5,326 bases of DNA from Nocardioides sp. (lineage in GTDB: Bacteria > Actinomycetota > Actinomycetes > Propionibacteriales > Nocardioidaceae), in contig JAOPXF010000208.1 of the NCBI GenBank assembly GCA_025965295.1, forward strand, positions 1 to 5,326, read 5' to 3'. Every line of letters starts with the position of its first letter. The stretch's first letter is position 1. The translations under genes were made by a program, and so were the position numbers. The notes beneath the pieces are model-generated. The model worked only from the letters and a program-made list of their open reading frames with translations. It had not been told where the DNA came from and searched no databases. Below, one piece after another: positions 1-4,358 of this stretch.

Positions 1-626
1 CGCGCCTCGGAGCCGCGCAGGTGCCGCATCAGGTCCACGATCCGGTGCAGCTCGTCGGCCTCGAAGGCCAGGATCCACTCGTAGTCGCCGAGCGAGAAGC
101 TGGCGACCGTGTTGGCACGCACGTCGGCGTAGTCGCGGGCCATCTTGCCGTGGTCGGCGAGCATCCGGCGGCGGTCCGCGTCGTCGAGGAGGTACCACTC
201 GTAGGACCGCACGAACGGGTAGACGCTGACGTGCCTCTTGGGCTCCTCGCCGCTGAGGAAGGCCGGCACGTGGCTCTTGTTGAACTCCGCGGGCCGGTGC
301 AGGGCGAGCTGCGACCAGACCGGCGCGAGGCGGCGACCGAACGCCGTACGGCGGAAACGGTGGTAGGCCGCCTGGAGCTCCTCGGAGGTCGTCGCGTGCC
401 ACCAGACCATGACGTCGGCGTCGGCGCGCAGCCCGCTCACGTCATAGACGCCGCGGACCACCACGTCGGCCTCGGCCAGGTCGGCGAAGAGCTTCTCGAC
501 CTCGGCACCCTCGGCGGCCCGGTCGGCGTCGTCGCCGAGGACGTCGTCGAGACGGAAGACCGACCACATCGTGTAGCGGATGGAGTCGTTGATCTCGCGG
601 GCCTTCGCTGCCTTGCTGTTGCTCAT
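1..626 (-). CDS. hemQ: Coproheme decarboxylase HemQ/ChdC (chlorite-dismutase family), 3' end cut by window edge
   Basis: This enzyme performs the last step of the coproporphyrin-dependent heme pathway: H2O2-driven decarboxylation of two propionates of coproheme to give heme b, in the cytoplasm. The visible 208 residues begin MSNSKAAKAREINDSIRYTM and end in DLMRHLRGSEA, the family's C-terminal region; family members are about 230-240 aa, so roughly 25-30 residues lie outside the window. Visible residues match the actinobacterial clade as I recall it from the Corynebacterium enzyme: distal His119 (SHVPAF), radical Tyr136 in VSVYPF, Trp144 in YEWY, and proximal heme ligand His159 in LADHGKMARDY. 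The ATG overlaps the hemY stop as ATGA. Only a GGAG two bases from the start serves as a ribosome site, so translation is probably coupled to hemY. Firmicute-type HemQ has Gln at the distal position; the His here supports an actinobacterial host. Confidence 0.95.
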   Translation of the reverse strand, partial: MSNSKAAKAREINDSIRYTMWSVFRLDDVLGDDADRAAEGAEVEKLFADLAEADVVVRGVYDVSGLRADADVMVWWHATTSEELQAAYHRFRRTAFGRRLAPVWSQLALHRPAEFNKSHVPAFLSGEEPKRHVSVYPFVRSYEWYLLDDADRRRMLADHGKMARDYADVRANTVASFSLGDYEWILAFEADELHRIVDLMRHLRGSEA

Positions 627-2023
627 GGCTCCATTGTGCCGGGCGCCGCGAGCTCGCCGGCGGCCCGGTGCGCCGAGCCGATCACGGCGGGGACGCCGAC
701 GCCGTCGTACGTCGCGCCGCACACGACCAGCCCGGGGACCGCGTCGAGGGCGGCCCGGATCCGGGCGACCCGGTCGAGGTGGCCCACGGCGTACTGCGGC
801 AGCCCCCCGCCCCAGCGCTGAACGTGCGTGTCGACCGGCCGGGCCGCGAGGCCGACGGCCAGCGCCAGGTCGGCCAGCGAGGCCGCCACGAGCTCCTCGT
901 CGGCCGCCTGGAGCGCGGTCGCCTCGCGGTGCCGGCCCAGCGACGTGCGCAGGTGCAGGACGTCCTCGCGGTCCAGGGCACCCCGCCCGGCCTCGCGGAC
1001 CCAGCCCCACTTGGCGAACGAGAACGTCGAGGCCTTGATCCGGCGCCCGTCGACGGGCGGCACCAGGAAACCGGAGGAGGTGGTCGCGGCCAGGTCCGGC
1101 ACGTCGCTGACCCGGAAGGCGAGCGTCACGACCGCCATCGACGCCGACTCGATCGCGGCCAGCTCCGCCGCGGCGACCGGTGCCAGGTCGGTGAGCAGGC
1201 GCCCGGTCGGAGCGGCCGGGGTCGCGAGCACGACGGCGTCGACGTCGAGCGCCTCGGGGTGCGTGGTCGGGCCCAGCGTGACCCGGAAGCCGTCGGCGAC
1301 GCGCACCAGCTCGCGCACGGTCACCCCGGTCCGCACCCGGAAGGTGCCCGCGCCGGCCAGCGCCTCCGGGAGCCCGGCCATGCCGCCGGGGAGACCGGCG
1401 AAGACCGGCAGGTCGTAGGTCGTCGGGATCGCGGCGGCCTGCTCGAGGACGGAGCCGCGCTCGGCCAGGACGACCAGCTGCGGGACGGCGGCGCGCGCCG
1501 AGATCTCCCGCGACCGGCCGGCGTACACCCCGCCCAGCAGCGGCTCGACCAGCCGGTCGGTGACCTCGTCGCCGAAGCGGCGGGAGACCAGGTCCCCGAC
1601 GGAGACGTCCCCGTCGATCACCTCGGGCGGCAGCGTCGGCTCGAGGCGGACGCGGTCGACACCCTCGTCGGAGAGCACCCCCGACGCGACGAGCTGGTCG
1701 AGGTCGAGCGGCACGCCCATCAGCGAGCGGGGCAGCGGCCGGAGCGCGCCGCGCGTCCAGATCCGCGAGGACGCCACCGTGGGGTGCTCGACGGCGAGGC
1801 CGAGCGACCGGGCCAGGTCGACGCCCTCCGGGCGACGGTTGAGCATCGCCTCGGCGCCGACGTCGACGCTGACCCCCGCCACGTCCTCGCGGCGGAGCTT
1901 GCCGCCGACCCGGTCGGCGGCCTCGAGGAGGACGACGTCGTGCCCGCCAGCGGCGAGGTCGTACGCCGCGGTCAGCCCGGCGATCCCGCCGCCCACCACG
2001 GCCACCCGACGCTGCGTGCTCAC
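623..2023 (-). CDS. hemY: Coproporphyrinogen III oxidase (oxygen-dependent, FAD), HemY/CgoX type
   Basis: A 466-aa flavoprotein, the usual length for Gram-positive HemY. It oxidises coproporphyrinogen III to coproporphyrin III with O2, before iron insertion by CpfC/HemH and decarboxylation by HemQ. Older annotations call it protoporphyrinogen oxidase (hemG/hemY). The N-terminus carries the Rossmann FAD motif VAVVGGGIAGLTAAYDLA (GGGIAG at residues 11-16), acidic Glu34 at the end of the second strand for the FAD ribose, and the amine-oxidase-family DRVGGKLR stretch (37-44). The C-terminal FAD motif is at about residues 431-457 (VCGATYDGVGVPAVIGSAHRA). I see no transmembrane segment. The GTG start is fixed by an in-frame TAG only 9 bp upstream; there is no convincing Shine-Dalgarno sequence. 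Its TGA overlaps the hemQ ATG by 4 bp. That pairing makes the coproporphyrin-pathway reading much more likely than a protoporphyrin-pathway role. Confidence 0.93.
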   Translation of the reverse strand: MSTQRRVAVVGGGIAGLTAAYDLAAGGHDVVLLEAADRVGGKLRREDVAGVSVDVGAEAMLNRRPEGVDLARSLGLAVEHPTVASSRIWTRGALRPLPRSLMGVPLDLDQLVASGVLSDEGVDRVRLEPTLPPEVIDGDVSVGDLVSRRFGDEVTDRLVEPLLGGVYAGRSREISARAAVPQLVVLAERGSVLEQAAAIPTTYDLPVFAGLPGGMAGLPEALAGAGTFRVRTGVTVRELVRVADGFRVTLGPTTHPEALDVDAVVLATPAAPTGRLLTDLAPVAAAELAAIESASMAVVTLAFRVSDVPDLAATTSSGFLVPPVDGRRIKASTFSFAKWGWVREAGRGALDREDVLHLRTSLGRHREATALQAADEELVAASLADLALAVGLAARPVDTHVQRWGGGLPQYAVGHLDRVARIRAALDAVPGLVVCGATYDGVGVPAVIGSAHRAAGELAAPGTMEP

Positions 2024-2029
2024 CGGCTC

Positions 2030-2035
2030 AGGCTA
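2030..2035 (-). promoter_or_regulatory. Possible -10 element (TAGCCT) for a leaderless hemY transcript
   Basis: On the minus strand TAGCCT fits the actinobacterial -10 pattern TANNNT and lies 6 bp before the hemY GTG. Transcription would then begin at or next to the start codon. This agrees with the absence of a Shine-Dalgarno sequence there. No good -35 box is visible at the right distance, and such a short pattern arises easily by chance. The same TAG is the in-frame stop that bounds the hemY frame. Confidence 0.3.
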
Positions 2036-2047
2036 GAGCGGAGAGGC

Positions 2048-2085
2048 CCCGGACCCGCCCGCGGGTGCACACGGTCGGGTCCGGG
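2048..2085 (-). terminator. GC-rich hairpin between the flavin-enzyme operon and hemY
   Basis: Positions 2048-2057 (CCCGGACCCG) and 2076-2085 (CGGGTCCGGG) form a perfect 10-bp inverted repeat around an 18-nt loop, starting 16 bp after the stop codon of the upstream flavin reductase. The loop itself contains the palindrome CCCGCGGG (2058-2065). There is no U-run after the stem, only a pyrimidine-rich stretch, as is common for actinobacterial terminators. It may end transcription of the sulfur/flavin block before hemY. A processing site or an operator are alternatives. Confidence 0.5.
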
Positions 2086-2100
2086 AGTCTGAGGGAGCGG

Positions 2101-2610
2101 TCAGGCGCTGGCGGCCAGCCGCCCGAACGCGCTGCGGTGGAAGACGAGCGGCAGCGAGGTGTCGCTGTGCTCCACCGCGTGCAGCTCGAGGACCACGATC
2201 GTGTGGTCGCCGGCCGCGACCTCGTTGTAGATCGAGCAGTCGAAGCGGGCCAGCCCCTCGTCGAGGGTGACCGCGCCGTCCTCGGTCGCGGTGACCGGCA
2301 CGTCGTCGAAGCGGTGCTCGACCGGGCCGGCCAGCCGCTTGCACACGTCGCCGTGGTGGTCGGCCAGGATCGTGACGCCGAGGTGGGCGGCCCGGCGCAG
2401 CGCCGGCCAGGTCTTGGAGGTGTTGGCCACCGAGAACGAGACCAGCGCGGGCTCGAGGCTGACCGATGTGAACGAGCTCGCGGCCAGCCCGACCAGCTCG
2501 CCGTCGACCTCCGCGGCGACGGCCACGACACCGCTCGGGAAGATGCCGAAGGCCTCCCGGAGCCGGGTCGGGTCGAGGTCCTGGTTGGTGGTGAGGGGGG
2601 TGACGCTCAT
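2101..2610 (-). CDS. Flavin reductase, HpaC-like split-barrel FMN-binding family
   Basis: A 169-aa protein of the family that supplies free reduced flavin (FMNH2 or FADH2) from NAD(P)H to a two-component monooxygenase. Family hallmarks in order: FGIFPSGVVAVAAEVDG (residues 21-37), GLAASSFTSVSLEPALVSFS (41-60), a SKTWPALRRAAHLGVTIL segment (65-82), the conserved GDH triplet at 134-136 (AGDHTIVVLELHAVEHSD), and the terminal PLVFHRSAFGRL (154-165). The length is typical for the small reductase component. The ATG is chosen because AGGAG lies 7 nt upstream and the codon overlaps the preceding gene's TGA as ATGA; longer readings of this frame only run antiparallel or out of frame through that gene. 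It is the last gene of the block. Its most likely clients are the SfnB/DszC-like or SsuD-like enzymes upstream; DszC-type oxygenases are known to use an external reductase. Nicotinamide and flavin preference cannot be read. Confidence 0.88.
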   Translation of the reverse strand: MSVTPLTTNQDLDPTRLREAFGIFPSGVVAVAAEVDGELVGLAASSFTSVSLEPALVSFSVANTSKTWPALRRAAHLGVTILADHHGDVCKRLAGPVEHRFDDVPVTATEDGAVTLDEGLARFDCSIYNEVAAGDHTIVVLELHAVEHSDTSLPLVFHRSAFGRLAASA

Positions 2611-3140
2611 GAGGTCGCTCCTGCTCTGCTGGGGAGGCGGTCGAGGATGGCGCTGATCGGCGGGCGGGCCAGGTCGAGCCAGTGCGCATACGCCGTCGGG
2701 TCGTCGTACGCCGCATCGAGGACGTAGAGCCCCTTCGCGGGGACCGTGCCCCCGATCTCGGTGAGCACCGGCCGCAGCGTCAGCTCGGGGGCCAGGGCGT
2801 GTCCCGGGCCGGCGCCGAGCATGAGGGGTACGGCGATGCCGGTGAGGCCGTCGGTCGCGAACCGGTCCAGGAAGAGCTTGAGCAGCCCGGTGTAGGTGCC
2901 CTTGTAGGTGGGGCACGCGAACACGACCAGGTCGGCGGCGCCGACCTGCTCGACCAGGCCGGCCACGGCCGGGTCGGACCAGTCGAGGACGGACGCGCCG
3001 AGGGTCGCCAGGTCGACGACCGGGTCCGGCTCGGTCCCGGTCAGCTCGCGGGCGACGTGCAGCGCCGCCGCGAGCGTGCGTGATCGGGGCTTGGGGTTGC
3101 CGACGACGACGGCGACGCGGGGCCCGGATGCGGCGCTCAC
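2607..3140 (-). CDS. NAD(P)H-dependent FMN reductase, SsuE/MsuE-like flavodoxin fold
   Basis: A 177-aa flavodoxin-like reductase predicted to reduce FMN for the adjacent SsuD-like monooxygenase. Visible features are the strand and phosphate-binding loop VAVVVGNPKPRSRTLA (residues 9-24), the flavin-contacting PTYKGTYTGLLKLFLDRF (77-94), and LMLGAGPGHALAPELTLRPV (106-125), which parallels the SsuE helix region. The SsuE position of the pi-helix-forming Tyr118 is Leu120 here, by hand alignment to remembered E. coli SsuE. It is slightly shorter than E. coli SsuE (about 190 aa). The GTG start has GAGGG 7 nt upstream and overlaps the SsuD-like stop as GTGA. The TGA in turn overlaps the next gene's ATG. 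Such tight spacing suggests coupled translation and matched amounts of oxygenase and reductase. Assignment to the NADPH-dependent FMN reductase family is firm; exact SsuE orthology is not. Confidence 0.88.
   Translation of the reverse strand: MSAASGPRVAVVVGNPKPRSRTLAAALHVARELTGTEPDPVVDLATLGASVLDWSDPAVAGLVEQVGAADLVVFACPTYKGTYTGLLKLFLDRFATDGLTGIAVPLMLGAGPGHALAPELTLRPVLTEIGGTVPAKGLYVLDAAYDDPTAYAHWLDLARPPISAILDRLPSRAGATS
2618..2622 (-). promoter_or_regulatory. Ribosome binding site AGGAG of the HpaC-like flavin reductase
   Basis: AGGAG on the minus strand, 7 nt before the ATG at 2610. It lies inside the end of the SsuE-like gene and decides the start of the second reductase. Confidence 0.75.
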
Positions 3141-4297
3141 GACGCGGCCCTCGTGGAGCCGGCGGTGAAGGGCACCTGGGCGCTCACCGCGGTGGGGTGC
3201 GGGTGCTCCCAGAGGCCGCGTCGGGCGAGGATCGGGAGGACCCCCTCGCCGAACCAGTAGGCGCCCTCGAGGTGGGGGTACGCCGAGAGCACGAACTCGT
3301 CGATGCCGACCGAGTGGTACTCCTCGATCCGCTCGGCGACCTCGGCGTGGCTGCCCACGAGCGCGGTGCCGGCCCCGCCGCGGACCAGGCCGACGCCCGC
3401 CCACACGTTGGGGTAGATCTCCAGGTCGTCCTTGCTGCCGCCGTTGAGCTCGAGCATCCGGCGCTGGCCCTCGGACTCGCTGCGGCGCAGCCCGGCCTGG
3501 ACCTTCGCGACGGTCTCGTCGTCGATGCCCGCGACCAGCCGGTCGGCCTCGACCCAGGCCTCCTCGGAGGTGTCGCGGGTGATCGTGTGCATCCGGATCC
3601 CGAACCTGATCTCGCGCCCCTGCGCCTCGGCGAGGCCGCGGATCCACGCGACCTTCTCGGCGACGGCCTCGGGCGGCTCGCCCCAGGTGAGGTAGACGTC
3701 GGCGTGCTTCGCGGCCACGTCACCCGCGGCCGGGGACGAGCCGCCGAAGTAGATCTCGGGCAGCGGGTCGGGGATCTGCGCCAGCGTGGCGTTCTCCACC
3801 TGGAGGTGCCTGCCCGCGAAGTCCACGGTCTCGCCGCGCCACAGGGCGCGGACGGTGGTCAGGAACTCGTCGCACCGCTCGTAGCGTTCGGTCTTGTCGA
3901 GGAAGTCGCCGAACATCCGCTGCTCGTGGCTCTCGCCGCCGGTGACGACGTTGAGCAGCAGCCGGCCGCCGCTGAGGTTCTGGAAGGTGCCGGCCATCTG
4001 GGCGGCGAGGTACGGCGAGACCAGCCCGGGGCGGAACGCCACCAGGAACTTCAGCCGCTCGGAGACCTGGCTGAGCATCGCCGTGGAGACCCACGCGTCC
4101 TCGCACCAGGCCCCGGCGGGCGTCAGCGCGGCGTCGAAGCCCATGTCCTCGGCACCGCGCGCGATCTGGCCGAGGTAGGCGACCGAGGCCGGTCGGCCCG
4201 ACGCGATGGCGTCGACGCCGTGGCCGCCGCCGACGACCTGGCGTCCATCACCGCCGTTGGTGGGCAGGAACCAGTGGAACTTGAGCTTGTCGGTCAT
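3137..4297 (-). CDS. ssuD: SsuD-like FMNH2-dependent alkanesulfonate monooxygenase (LLM class)
   Basis: A 386-aa bacterial-luciferase-like TIM-barrel enzyme, close to E. coli SsuD (381 aa) along its length. The family uses FMNH2 and O2 to cleave C-S bonds of sulfonates to aldehyde and sulfite. Counterparts of SsuD active-site residues, by hand alignment: Cys65 in GAWCEDAW (Cys54), Arg235 and His237 in FGIRMHTI (Arg226, His228), Arg306 in GLVRGGAGTALVG (Arg297), and Tyr340 and His342 in SAYPHLEGAY (Tyr331, His333). The loop motif YLTWGEPPE (202-210) is also shared. Differences: His11 is replaced by Asn14 in FLPTNGGDG, and there is an insertion of about 8 residues at roughly 19-40 (RQVVGGGHGVDAIASGRPAS). 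The ATG has GAAAGG 5 nt upstream. An FMN reductase follows at once, as for a two-component system. The substrate may therefore be a sulfonate or another organosulfur compound; the family is sure, the substrate not. Confidence 0.88.
   Translation of the reverse strand: MTDKLKFHWFLPTNGGDGRQVVGGGHGVDAIASGRPASVAYLGQIARGAEDMGFDAALTPAGAWCEDAWVSTAMLSQVSERLKFLVAFRPGLVSPYLAAQMAGTFQNLSGGRLLLNVVTGGESHEQRMFGDFLDKTERYERCDEFLTTVRALWRGETVDFAGRHLQVENATLAQIPDPLPEIYFGGSSPAAGDVAAKHADVYLTWGEPPEAVAEKVAWIRGLAEAQGREIRFGIRMHTITRDTSEEAWVEADRLVAGIDDETVAKVQAGLRRSESEGQRRMLELNGGSKDDLEIYPNVWAGVGLVRGGAGTALVGSHAEVAERIEEYHSVGIDEFVLSAYPHLEGAYWFGEGVLPILARRGLWEHPHPTAVSAQVPFTAGSTRAAS
3148..3152 (-). promoter_or_regulatory. Ribosome binding site GAGGG of the SsuE-like reductase
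   Basis: GAGGG on the minus strand, 7 nt before the GTG at 3140, within the last codons of the SsuD-like gene. It supports the GTG start over any longer reading of that frame. Confidence 0.65.
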
Positions 4298-4302
4298 GGT
4301 TG

Positions 4303-4308
4303 CCTTTC
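4303..4308 (-). promoter_or_regulatory. Ribosome binding site GAAAGG of the SsuD-like gene
   Basis: GAAAGG on the minus strand, 5 nt before the ATG at 4297. It fixes the start and argues against the long in-frame extension to about 4690, which would run through the upstream gene in the wrong frame. Confidence 0.65.
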
Positions 4309-4317
4309 GAGTTGCGG

Positions 4318-4356
4318 GGTTTCGACGACGCTCGCTGCGCTCGCTGCTCAACCACC
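4318..4356. repeat. Intergenic repeat-like element (GGTTTCGA...CTCAACCACC)
   Basis: Almost the whole 61-bp gap between the two monooxygenase genes is filled by a segment starting GGTTTCGACGACG, continuing with a duplicated GCTCGCTGC (4330-4338 and 4339-4347), and ending CTCAACCACC. The outer ends GGTT (4318-4321) and AACC (4350-4353) are complementary, and neighbouring bases (TCGA against TCA) pair in part, so the ends can form a stem. The segment ends two bases before the upstream stop codon. I recall similar GGTTTCGA...CTCAACC sequences scattered between genes in Nocardioides and related actinomycetes; that is memory, not a search. Only one copy is in the window, so the repeat status rests on that recall. 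Confidence 0.5.
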
Positions 4357-4358
4357 GG

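Noticed and set aside
21..821. Plus-strand open frame of 266 codons opposite hemQ
   Set aside because: The minus strand encodes a clear HemQ with all active-site residues; the plus frame has no family resemblance.
668..2092. Plus-strand open frame of 474 codons opposite hemY
   Set aside because: It mirrors hemY in a shadow frame, has no recognisable motif, and crosses the hairpin region; a GC-rich artefact.
2611..2916. Longer start for the HpaC-like reductase (271 residues)
   Set aside because: The extra part is a wrong-frame reading of the SsuE-like gene; AGGAG and the ATGA overlap support the start at 2610.
3141..3647. Longer start for the SsuE-like reductase (346 residues)
   Set aside because: The extension reads the SsuD-like gene in the wrong frame and is Arg/Gly/Pro-rich; the flavodoxin fold begins just after the GTG at 3140.
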